Positions 20,609 to 30,339 of a DNA stretch of 64,000 bases are shown piece after piece. The notes under the pieces are model-generated. The model had not been told where the DNA came from and made no database searches. It saw only the letters and a list, made by a program, of their open reading frames with translations. The DNA comes from Aporrectodea caliginosa (taxonomy: Eukaryota; Annelida; Clitellata; Crassiclitellata; Lumbricidae). The position numbers and the translations under genes were made by a program. Each line of letters begins with the position of its first letter. Within the stretch, counting starts at the first letter, position 1. The stretch spans positions 372,001 to 436,000 of the forward strand of contig JACEVL010000411.1 in NCBI GenBank assembly GCA_020284085.1, written 5' to 3'.

Positions 20609-20865
20609 AGATGGTGCACTCTTCAAGCGCTACTCGTGCACAATATTAACGGAATATTTAAAAATTATCATTTAGAACAGTGGTCTTATTCAGAAGCCGA
20701 TCACTCACTGATTCAGATCCAGTCACTAGTTAGTTTTAGAATCTCTTCCTTAATCAGATAGCACACGCAATGAATAGATAAAAAAATTGCAACTGGTGCA
20801 CATGGGGGTCCGTGCACGGGCTGGCGCCCGTGTAACCCATGCCTAAATCCGGCCCTGCATGCGTG

Positions 20866-21185
20866 ACGGTTTGACTCTTCGCATAAAACTCTCCAAACCG
20901 CTGGCATACCCCCACCATGCCAGCAGCGCGTATGCTAGTTCGGGAAAGTGGTGCTCCGAGCAATCACATGTGCGTCGATGGAGCAACTGTATGTGCCCAA
21001 AGGGGCTTTAGTGCGTAGACGCCGCAGAGGGAGACAGAGCATGCGTCAATGGTCTTATCGCTATGTTCAGAGAAGGATAGCTTTTCTCCTATAGGATGAC
21101 GCCGAGGATGTTGATGGAAGTCCACCGCACCACCCCAGATATCGACTGTAGTTGTGCTATGGAGCTCCTCGCCTTTTTCACAATG
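20866..21185 (-). pseudogene. LINE ORF2 fragment (proximal part)
   Basis: The minus strand encodes AYALLAWWGYASGLESFMRR, fitting the LLYASPAWWGFAS...L..FLRR block that precedes the ADDxLF block at 18655-18906. Stop codons interrupt the upstream part. Together the two fragments are one LINE split by the hAT insertion. Confidence 0.65.
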
Positions 21186-21599
21186 ACAATCTCCCGCGAA
21201 TTTTATATAGATTGATGCGGTTGTTTTTACTCTGGGCTCACATTATTATATGCCTGAGTTCTTCTTGGCCTGTGCAGACACGCCTAAATCCAATGAGTAG
21301 CCTATACAGTATACAGTATACAGTAGCCTAATAGTAATAATTTAAATTTGTCGTCAATGTAGCAACAGCCGTGATAAATTCTGTTAAATTTGTGGCGAGT
21401 GTATACTGTAGGCCTATAGGCATATACGCTTAACTTGCTTAAGCCTCAAGGACGCAACATGAGCACTATATAATAGTATATATACTTCGGTTGTAAAATT
21501 GATGATCAAGACAAAGTTGACAAACATTAAGTCTATTATATAGCCATGGAGGAATGCCACTCACGTTAGAGCTAGAGACACAAATGTCATCAGCCTAGG

Positions 21600-21953
21600 C
21601 CAGCGATTGCGAACCTTTTTTTATGGTGCGTGCCAAAATGCCACTAAAACATGAACAATACCGTCTCATGCCCATCGGAATTTTGCAGTATATAGGCCTA
21701 TAGGCCCTAATTGTTTTTCTCAAGTAGGTTTTAATTGACAAAGCGAAATAAAACATGAATTAAAAGACATTATTTTAAAGATGGTTGTAGAATGGTGTTA
21801 CAATGAAGTCCTTCATAAAAGAAAATGTGGATTCCTGTGTATACAGTGATTTTGATTTCTAAGTTTTAAATTTGGGGAACTCCAAATTCCTGGTGCCCAA
21901 AAAATTTGAGTGCGTGCCACTATGGGCACGCGTGCCATGGGTTCACTATCCCC
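21600..21953. mobile_element. Non-autonomous hAT-like element, 354 bp
   Basis: The left end CCAGCGATTGCGAACC and the right end (reverse complement GGGGATAGTGAACC) are imperfect inverted repeats, each followed inside by GTGCGTGCC-type words. The flanks AGCCTAGG (21592-21599) and AGCCTATA (21954-21961) agree at 6 of 8 bases, fitting an 8-bp target duplication. Confidence 0.6.
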
Positions 21954-22098
21954 AGCCTATATATAGGCCTATAGGCAGATTATATCGTGGCTGGTCATTG
22001 TTATTGTAATCTGATTTATGTAATCTGACGTCGTAATTGTTTTAATCTGATGGTCTCATTCGGTTTAGTTATTCAAGTGCGCATTTATTAATTTCTGA

Positions 22099-22099
<1 letters not shown>

Positions 22100-22142
<43 letters not shown>
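22100..22142. repeat. (TA)n microsatellite
   Basis: About 21 TA units; a second AT-palindromic block lies at 22292-22341. Confidence 0.9.
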
Positions 22143-22146
<4 letters not shown>

Positions 22147-22345
22147 GTTAAAGATAATATTTGTGCATAGAGTATTAATTGTCCGATATATCTTGTTTTA
22201 GTCCAAAACGCTATAGTGAAGAATCCGACCTGTAATGCTATAGAGTGATTCATTATCAAATGCATTGGATCGTCACCGTCGACAGCTTAACTGATATATA
22301 TATATAGGGCCTATATATATATATAATATATATATATTATAAGTC

Positions 22346-23628
22346 TAAGTCTGTTTACGTTGTCCTTCCGTTTGTTTGTATGTATGTATGTTTGTTTGTC
22401 TGTTGTCTAAAGGCTCCGAAACGGAACGCTTTAGCGATTCGAAATTGTCTACAAAACATTATTACGCCACGTCTTGGTCAACGCGACTATTTTCAGCTCG
22501 CAATTTAATTTAAACGCTGATATATATGGACATTTTAAACATGAGTTTCCGTAATACCAATGACGGAGTCCATTAATATGCATATTTTAACCTCGCTTGA
22601 GCGGCGTGACGTAAGAATGTACGTCACGCGAGGCTATATACATATGCAAATCAGGCGCTTTCGTTAAAAAACGCGAGTCGCTCCGAAAAATTACAATCGC
22701 AATAACGGCCGAGCTTCGTCTACTATTATATTTAGCCCGGAAACAAATAATAGGGCTATATATATATAAGGCAGAGATAACCCGTGCGGTACTATTTTCA
22801 ACTCATTATTATTTTGCTAAACGATCGAGGCAGCAGCTGCATGAGTCACATGTCGGTAATTAAATTCAAATACACGGGGAAAACTATTTTCACCTCTAGG
22901 CTAAATATCGTTCAGATATGTGGACATTTAAAATATTTGAAGCCCCTCAGCATATAGAGTAAGTAAGTAAGTAGCCTTTATTTGCAGCCGTTAAAAATTA
23001 CGCCTGGCGAAAACCGGGAACAGTGAAGTTCTAGTATATATATAATGGCCCGATATATAGTACCTGGATGGATGCGCCTTTGTGAGTTACGTCGAGGCGC
23101 TGTGCAAATGCTAGTATACATACATACATTGTGTCCGGAAAAAATGGACCCCTTATGGTAATATGAAAATAAACTAGTAAATATTCATCGATTTTTTAAA
23201 ATTCCAAAACCGTTTTAATCCTGACATAATTGGCTAACACTTGTTAAAATATACAAGTTCATGCTATACAATAATGCTATGTTGAAGGGCAAACAGTTTC
23301 AAAAATAGTGTGATGTGAAATCTTATACTTTCAGTTGCAATGCATCGTTCGTCACCGACCACAAAAGGTCTAATTAACCAATTCACTAATCGCACTGCAA
23401 TAACTTTTTCAAGACCACCATTTTAACCTAGCTTCTGCATGACTCCGTCTCAGCTACTAGCGATTTTAAACGAATTTCACATTAAGAGTTTTATTCGCGG
23501 ACGTAATAAGTGCTCTAAATTCATTTATATGAAAGATCAATTATACAAAATGTTTTGTTCCCTGCTATAGGTGACACTGCAATTGAGTGCGGAAATTTTG
23601 ACAATGACTAGCTATATAGGCTACATAT
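22346..23628. other. Tbx2/3 intron 1, no gene seen
   Basis: It contains (GTTT/GTAT)n at 22370-22400, GTAAGTAAGTAAG at 22962, and a retroposon-type tail GAGGCGCTGTGCAAATG plus CATACATACAT at 23092-23130. Two GTGACGTAAG/ACGTCACGCGAG words sit head to head near 22608-22630. Confidence 0.4.
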
Positions 23629-24424
23629 ATGACCAATAGGGTGTCCCAAAAAGACAGAAACATTTAAAATGTTTATATATCTTGATGGCCAACCTCTAGA
23701 AAGTTTCTATAGGACTAGTTATTATATTGTACGAAGTTACAGCTAATTAGATTAACATTTAGGCGTGGCTCAAGCGACTCTAAGTTAAGCATTGTATAGC
23801 TGAATCATACACATTAATTTACCATTGCGAAATTTTATCCCAGTGTATCTCAGGAACTAAAAGCAATCGAAAAGTGATTTTTGTGTATATGACAGAGTTT
23901 TCCAAGGAGAAGTCAAAAAAGCTATTTCTAACATTGTAGGACAATCGGATGACCTTCATTTTCAAGGTCATTTGACATCTATTGTCATATTTCGTTATTG
24001 GTGAAGTCTAAAAAGAAGGCGTCAGTCCAAGATAGGCCCAATGGGCTCAAAGAAATAAAATAGAGTTATAAGCCACCTGGTATGACCATCATATGACCAT
24101 CGCATGACTCTGTAGTTCAAGGTCACTCGACCTGTTATGGTTAACCTTTGACCTCACTGGAACTACAAGTTATGTCAACAAATTTATGGCGCATATATGA
24201 TGTTTTTCAGAGTCTTGGATTCCAAAGAAGTATACTCAACAGAGTTATGATGAACATCATATGCTGAGTGCATGACTGTATAGTTCAGGGTCCATTGACC
24301 TGCAATGTTTAACCTTTGGTTCTCCAAAACTACAGTGCTAGAATAGTTTTCTTGATGTCTAATAATTTTTATGATTTTAAGGGCCGCCAAAAAACTGTAG
24401 CTCAACATTATATATAGTTACGAT

Positions 24425-24715
24425 AGCTTTCCTTATTCTGCAGCTTCTCTCCAACCTTTCCTCTCTTTGGACCAGCATGATCTCTTTGTCCCGCGAACTA
24501 GGACCATTTTGGCGCAAGCTAGATCATTTCTCACCATTGGGCCTGCCCTGTGGAATTCCCTCCCCTCCTCTTTACACATTTTCATTCCTTCTAGATCTAT
24601 TGCTACTTCTATCTTTCTTCAAAACCTATTTCTTCTCTCGGGGTGCTCGCACTGGGAGCACCCGTCGTTCACTGCTGTGAACGACGCTATATAAGTTACT
24701 TATTACATTACACTA
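24425..24715 (+). pseudogene. LINE 3' end fragment nested in the transposon
   Basis: It encodes DLFVPRTRTILAQARSFLTI, then GPALWNSLPSSL, a LINE ORF2 C-terminal pattern (RTRT..A.SF...GP.LWNSLP..L), ending near a TAA/TGA region. The 3' tail ACGCTATATAAGTTAC runs into TTACATTACA repeats. It is 5'-truncated. Confidence 0.75.
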
Positions 24716-25068
24716 CATCTGACCTTCAAGGTAATTTAACGACCCGGCGTGGTTGCCCTTCGTTTCTCGGGAATTGAAAGCAATAGAATTGTGATTGTGG
24801 TTTATCTTCAGTGAAGGCATTAAAGCACTTTCCTAAACATGAGATTTGTTATTGTACGTTGTGATTCACAGAAAATTGTTACAGGAAACTGTCTACGACT
24901 TTCCAAGGTCATATGAACTGTTACAAAACAATCAACGTGTTACTTGATATTATAGATCATGGAATGTAATTACCGCAGAGTGGTAGGCATGTGTCTTCAG
25001 GATTTCTTGTAGCCAAAAATCTTACAGTTGACACCAAGATCACCTTTCTAAGACCTGTAGGTGGCTAT

Positions 25069-25070
<2 letters not shown>

Positions 25071-25113
<43 letters not shown>
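25071..25113. repeat. (TA)n microsatellite
   Basis: About 21 TA units inside the 23637-25771 element. Confidence 0.9.
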
Positions 25114-25116
<3 letters not shown>

Positions 25117-26066
25117 TCACTGGGAACGTCACGTTGAATGAGGTCACGTGGTCTGTTAAATATAATATTATTATCAAATTCCTTGTAGTCGATAACCCTA
25201 GTCTGCAGACACCGAGATCTCCTTTCCAAGACTTCTGGCTTTGGAGATAGGAGCGGTTACTTCAAACGTTGAGTGACGTTATGTCACATGTTCTGGAAGA
25301 AGAAACTGCCAAGGGGCTTCAAGAATAATTTATGCAAATTTTTCCTTCCCAAAACCATCACTTGATACCTAAAAATAAACCTTTTAAGAACAACACGTTA
25401 AGAGGAACCATTGATCCAACGCAATGTCAACTGTGACGTCAAAGTTTGACGTCATGTCACATGGCGTCATGCAAGAGTAACCTTATGAGACAAAACCTAT
25501 GTTGTGAGCAAACATTTCCAGGAAACCTCACCAGAGAAATTTTGAATATCTCTTCCCGTTTGAAAGCTATGCAATGAAAACCGATATGTTGGTAAAATTT
25601 CCACACAGGCTGTTGCATGGGAAGTATACGCAGTTTGAAAAGGCTTTGAGCCACGTCTAAATGATCTTCAATCTTGCTGTAACTTTTAATTTTTAATGAG
25701 AATAGCCAAGAGAAACTTTTTAGAGGTTGGCCATTGAAATTTGAGAACTTTGGTTTTTCTGGGACACCCTAATGACCAATCATGCGATTTAATTTTTTAT
25801 GTATAGCTAAAGATTCTTTGTATCATTAAAAATTGAAACTTATTAAAAATTCATGCTTCTTCAACATGAGAGAGTCATAGAAAACGCGTATACATGCAAA
25901 GCTGTGATGCGCATTTGCATTCGGCACACTTCAGAGCTTTTAACTTATGATCCTGATATTAAAAACAACATAAGTCGAAATTCGCAAAACTATGGGTTCG
26001 GCATGCCATAAATACATAAGCCTGATTAAAGTAAACCTACAAATGCCAATCATCTTATACACTTGA

Positions 26067-26369
<303 letters not shown>

Positions 26370-26404
26370 TAAACAATATATCTATATATAGATATATATA
26401 TATA

Positions 26405-26950
26405 TATATATATACAAATAATAATCATCATCATCAGTTCCTGACGCCAGCCCTAGCAGCGATGCGTACGAATGAACGATGTCCACTGTCCTCGGTCACT
26501 CGTCAAGTCCAGTGCTCCCCTCAGTGTTTGTCCAAGTGATGTATACGTCCTCATTAATGTTGTCTATCCATCGTATAGTCTTGGTTTGCCTTTGTTTCTT
26601 TTTCCTTCGAATCTTGCGTGTAGTGCATCGTGTAGGATTCTGTTAGCTACATGTCAGCATGCCCAAACCATCGGAGTCTTCGTTGAACGACTTTGTTTAT
26701 AGTAGAGTTGCTTGTCTAATGTCATCGTTTCATCTTGTCTGTTCGTCGTAAACCAAATGCTTAAAAAATGCGTCCAATTCTCTTTACAAGTATACGTCTT
26801 TGTTGTTGCTGCCATGCAGCTGCGTTTATTAGCCCTGTTATGTAGACGAATTACCTGTTCAATGACTTCTCTTTGAATGTTTATATTTATTTGTGTATCT
26901 TTGGTCTTTTCAATCAACATTGTTTTGGTTTTCTCTGCGTTGATCATTAG
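26405..26950 (-). pseudogene. RTE-like LINE 3' fragment
   Basis: The minus strand encodes NAEKTKTMLIEK and REVIEQVIRLHN, then, after a damaged centre, ILHDALHARFEGKRNKGKPR, RWIDNINEDV and GWRQELMMM. The order (KTKxM, EQVxxFxYLG, GKRxxGRPxxRWxDxI) is that of the RT thumb and C-terminus of RTE-like LINEs. The 3' end has a (TGA)n tail (plus strand ATCATCATC at 26425). Several stops show it is dead. Confidence 0.7.
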
Positions 26951-27759
26951 ACCGAATCATCTGGTTTCGTCAATCTGTGTCGTAATATCCTGTATAATAT
27001 AGCCTATATATAAATGGTTATGTCTATATATGATTGGTTATATCTGCATAATCTGTATCTATACACACAAATGGTAATATGCATTAGAATTTGTATATAT
27101 ATATATATATATATATTATACATATGGATTATGCAGGGTTTAACTTCTGTGTTACCAAATATTTTATGGAAGGCATGCACTCAGCTATTATAGTCTTTAT
27201 AGGGATACGGGTAACTGACGGAAGACATGCGCACTGGGCCTGCACAGACTGACAAACCGACGAACGCATTTCAGACGACGACGGAGGCGCCGGTTAATCT
27301 GAAGAACGAGACATGCACTGACTGACTGACCAGGTTGCCACGTGGATGGAAGTACACAGACGGACAAAGACGAATACAGATAGAGACATATAGAGAGATA
27401 TGACCAGACGCAGCTATGTGAGTAGGCGAGTAACGCATAAATATATAACCGACTGACTTAATCTGCAGTATAAAGAGAGGCTGATATAGTCTAAGACAAG
27501 CTATAGGCCTATATGAGCAGAGTAGTAGAAGCAGTATAATACATAGTACGATTGCACATGGCTTATAGAGATTCGTCTTCGTTGTCATTGTCGTGAATAT
27601 AACGTCTTCATCTGTCAACAACGAACCGTACCTGCGCGTATACATTACACGAACGACTAGGCTACTACGCTCCATCTAGCTACCTATAGTTTCATCATTA
27701 TAGGATGACTTATCGGATTATGGATAATAAGTGGGATTTGAGAATAATGGACTGCTGTC
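26951..27759. other. Tbx2/3 intron 2, no gene seen
   Basis: AT microsatellite at 27092-27118; otherwise nothing recognised. Confidence 0.4.
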
Positions 27760-27764
27760 CTGAT

Positions 27765-27856
27765 CAGTTCAGTGGATGATGTATATTTATTGCCATGGCT
27801 GTACACCAACATGCGGATAGCAATTGGTCAATTAAAGAACATTATTCTTACCTTAA
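27765..27856 (+). repeat. LINE 3' tail (inverted partner at 29649-29740)
   Basis: The sequence AGTGGATGATG...TTTATTGCCAT...ATGCGGATAGCAATTGGTCA...AAAGAACATTATTCTTA is repeated in inverted orientation at 29649-29740 at roughly 85 percent identity. Shorter relatives at 40087-40145 and 51118-51182 end in (CTTA)n, marking this as a LINE 3' end. Confidence 0.75.
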
Positions 27857-27858
27857 TT

Positions 27859-28013
27859 ATCTCATCTCATATCATATCATTTCATTTCATCTCATCTCAT
27901 CTCATCTAATCTCATGATTCTCATCTAATCTCATCTCATCTCATGCATCTTATCTGATCTTATTTTATCTTATCTTATCTTATCTTATCTTATCTTATCT
28001 TATCTTATCTTAC
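27859..28013. repeat. Pentanucleotide microsatellite (ATCTC/ATCTT)n
   Basis: ATCTC, ATTTC and then a homogeneous TATCT run; it directly follows the LINE tail and probably grew from it. Confidence 0.95.
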
Positions 28014-28199
28014 ATGATGCAACACCTTCAGCCACTGCTGAATGTGGTGGACATTAGACACCTAACATTACATATATATATTATGTATATGTATAATGTA
28101 TATATTGTTATCCTGTTTGTCTAGGAATATAGAAAGTAAGTGGCTTAAGACAAAATGAAGTTTATTGCGATTGTACAACATAATAATTATACATTTATT

Positions 28200-28391
28200 T
28201 ATGCGGTTCTCTGCTTCTTTTGATCTCTCTATAGCACCATTCTGGAATGGCTTGCTCCTTTCTTATGCGAACGCTCCTTCTGTGTATAGTCCATGGGTCT
28301 ACAAGGTCCTCTTGGTTCTCTGCCCTGTTTGGTCTGCCTCAGGGCTCCGCTCTGGGCCCTCTTCTACATTATATTTACACGGCTGACATAC
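28200..28391 (+). pseudogene. LINE RT fragment, part 1 (split by a mariner-like element)
   Basis: The plus strand reads WFSALFGLPQGSALGPLLHY then IYTADI, the RT block G(L/V)PQGSxLGPLLF of CR1-like LINEs. The continuation, SPLPVTDALATNFYIL and SYADNVHAYLY (a decayed YADD block), starts at 29418 on the far side of the mariner-like element. Confidence 0.75.
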
Positions 28392-29417
28392 AGCAGGGTG
28401 GCGCAAAGCAAGTGGGACCGCCTCGTGCACTCTTGTTCAATATAATATGAAATTATGTTTTGGACGATTTTTTAAACTGTGAAATGATCCTTACTCACTA
28501 ACTCAACGTGTGATTACTTAGTTTCCGGATAAAACCTGGAGTAAAACAAATCTTAATCGACTTTATAAAAAAATTGATGCCGATGGTAAATCAGGTATAG
28601 CGGCCGCCCGAAGTTCGTTAGAACAGCAAGGAATATCCGGCGTGTCAGTGAGCTGATTTGCAGCCAGGATGATGATCCTCACAGCCACAAAAGTCCACGG
28701 GAAAAGGAAAGAGAAACTGGCATATCACGAAGAACAGTGCATCGCATTACAAAGCAAGATTTGCAACTTCAACCGTACAAACGCGTAATAGGGCAGGTTA
28801 TAAAGGAAAACTGCAAATTAAAACACCTGCAGCGAAGTCAACAGTTACTTGGCAGATTTCCATACGAGACAAGTGTACGATGCATTTGGTTTACAGATGA
28901 AAAGACATTTATGCCTACTCTCGCCACACCCGTTAGGCTACTTCTCAAAATGATCGCGTTTATTCTAATGCAAGAAAGAAAAACAAGTTCCAGCAACGAG
29001 ATCGTACGCGAACGTGAATATTTCAGTGGTGGCATCATGGTTTCGGTCGGTGTGTTTCGGATGGGAAAAACGGTTCAAAAACCAGTGTAGATTATGCTAT
29101 TTGGGGTGCCCACCAACAAAAAGTCTACTTTCGTCGTAAATTTGCAACAATATATCAATTGAAATTGACCATTGTTGAAGAGTTGAAGAGTTACAAAAAT
29201 TCTATCAGCGGTTTATAAACAGAAGCATTGGCCAGTGGGGCAGACGTTTAGAAAAAAGCTGTTGAGAATCGAAGAGGATACACTGAATTATATTTCTGAT
29301 TTTGTATAAATTAGCATTTGGCAACAATTTACTTGTTTTTCTTATTAGAAAAAGTTACATAAAATTAATTATTTGAAATTATTCTAGGCGGTCTCACTTT
29401 CTTTGCGCCACCCTGTA
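28392..29417 (+). mobile_element. Tc1/mariner-like transposon inserted at TA in a LINE
   Basis: The left end CAGGGTGGCGCAAAGCAAGT and the right end (reverse complement CAGGGTGGCGCAAAGAAAGT) form inverted repeats of about 30 bp ending GACCGCCT. TA lies outside each end; the left end has an extra CAG. Removing the element restores GACATAAGCCCG in the LINE frame. It contains transposase remnants. Confidence 0.85.
28560..29310 (+). pseudogene. Mariner-like transposase pseudogene
   Basis: Recognisable pieces in order are an HTH-region fragment (SGIAAARSSLEQQGI-like, near 28600), SRRTVHRITKQDLQLQPYKR and then CIWFTDEKTF. In the last, the aspartate is the likely first catalytic residue of the DD(E/D) triad. 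EREYFSGGIMVSVGVFRMGK follows. The longest uninterrupted frame is 28737-29090. After it come GCPPTKSLL-like remnants with stops and ISIEIDHC-like text. Catalytic residues two and three cannot be placed with confidence. The copy is inactive. The insertion target is LINE sequence. Confidence 0.75.
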
Positions 29418-29514
29418 TATAAGCCCGCTCCCTGTGACCGATGCTTTAGCCACCAATTTTTATATTCTGTGCTGAGTCAGTCATATGCCGATAATGTCCA
29501 CGCCTATCTGTACT
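29418..29514 (+). pseudogene. LINE RT fragment, part 2
   Basis: It continues part 1 (28200-28391): SPLPVTDALATNFYIL, then a frameshift, then SYADNVHAYLYYL with YADN in place of YADD. Confidence 0.65.
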
Positions 29515-29636
29515 ACCTGGCACTATATATATAGATGAGCCGTAAGCAGTTTGACGACATCCAGGCTATAAGTTACTGGGGCATCTATAGCCCGGCTCAT
29601 GGCTGGGACTGCTAAACAGCATCTATAGTGCCAGGT
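29515..29636. repeat. Imperfect 120-bp inverted repeat
   Basis: ACCTGGCACTATATATATAG at the left mirrors CATCTATAGTGCCAGGT at the right, and TATCTGTAC/GTATACAGATA extends the arms outward. Confidence 0.6.
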
Positions 29637-29648
29637 GTATACAGATAA

Positions 29649-29740
29649 GGTAAGAATAATGTTCTTTACTTGACCAATTGCTATCCGCATTTTGGTTTAC
29701 ATCAATGGCAATAAACGTATACATGCATCATCCACTGTTG
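29649..29740 (-). repeat. LINE 3' tail, minus strand
   Basis: Inverted partner of 27765-27856. Confidence 0.75.
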
Positions 29741-29779
29741 TTGGCCTCTGACTATATCGTAGCCTGGAATTTTTAATTA

Positions 29780-29885
29780 TACCTTTCATTGACAGCTTAA
29801 AGCTGTCCTTTTCAGCCGGGGCTGGTTCGGGAGTGCCCCTGAGGTGAAGGGGCGCTATACAAATCTACGCAATAAATGATTAAAT
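29780..29885 (+). repeat. LINE 3' end with GGCGCTATA tail
   Basis: GGTTCGGGAGTGCCCCTGAG precedes GGGGCGCTATACAAATCTAC, the tail found on several other retroposons here. Confidence 0.55.
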
Positions 29886-30339
29886 TAATGAGTTACGAAA
29901 ATGTCGACGATACACTTTGTCAGCGAACCGGGCGACAAAAAACATCAAACGGCAGTATAGACTGTATAGGTATACGCTTGTCATCCCACTGAAGGGCGAC
30001 CGATACCCTGCAGCAAGTCTTAACGAAACTAAATGCGCCCGGTTTAAAATATACAACAAAACTCAGTGGCGTCGAGAGACTTATAACGATGGCAAAACAC
30101 ACAACCGTACCAGCCAAAACCTAACCAAGTATCTACTGAACGCATGGTCCATCAGCCTTTATAATTATACAGTTTCAGTACTTCCCGCCAGTACCAACCA
30201 TGCAGCGTGATTCGTCTGCCCCCTACATGCAACAATATAATTATATAACTTAGAGTGCATGTATCCATAATGACCCGGATCTTGCTTATACTTTATTCTT
30301 GGCACAGTTTAAAAACGCTTATTACCGCGCTTTCCCTCA
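29886..30339 (+). other. Unrecognised stretch with a 97-codon open frame
   Basis: A frame at 29917-30210 encodes a basic, N/R/Y-rich peptide (for example KGDRYPAASLNETKCARFKI) that I do not recognise. No splice or homology support is visible; it may be random or repeat-derived. Confidence 0.2.

Larger units (their letters stand above)
18907..20857 (-). mobile_element. Degraded hAT transposon inserted in a LINE
   Basis: The left end reads AAGGGCCGGATTAAGG and the right end, reverse-complemented, CAGGGCCGGATTTAGG. CAGGGCCGG-type termini are common in hAT elements. Inside, on the minus strand, is a transposase C-terminus. LINE coding sequence of one family continues on both sides. The flanks ACGTTTGA and ATGCGTGA could be a decayed 8-bp duplication. 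Confidence 0.7.
23637..25771. mobile_element. 2.1-kb inverted-repeat transposon with a perfect 8-bp target duplication
   Basis: The left end TAGGGTGTCCCAAAAAGACA and the right end (reverse complement TAGGGTGTCCCAGAAAAACC) start inverted repeats about 70 bp long. Both include ATGGCCAACCTCTA followed by AAAGTTTCT. ATGACCAA is found immediately outside both ends (23629-23636 and 25772-25779). No transposase is visible. The interior has diverged internal units with TCAAGGTCA-type words and contains a LINE 3' end (24425-24715) and a TA tract. An 8-bp duplication fits hAT, P or Merlin-like classes; I cannot choose. Confidence 0.8.

Noticed and set aside
18907..20857. A host ZMYM-type gene containing the hAT motif
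   Set aside because: The frame is a fragment lying between hAT-like ends inside a LINE, so a transposon remnant is simpler.
23637..25771. Tc1/mariner-type TA duplication for this element
   Set aside because: TA is found at the ends, but the longer perfect duplication ATGACCAA lies outside them, so TA is part of the terminus.
29917..30210. 97-codon frame as a host gene
   Set aside because: No domain, splice signal or composition supports it; it is kept only as an unrecognised stretch.
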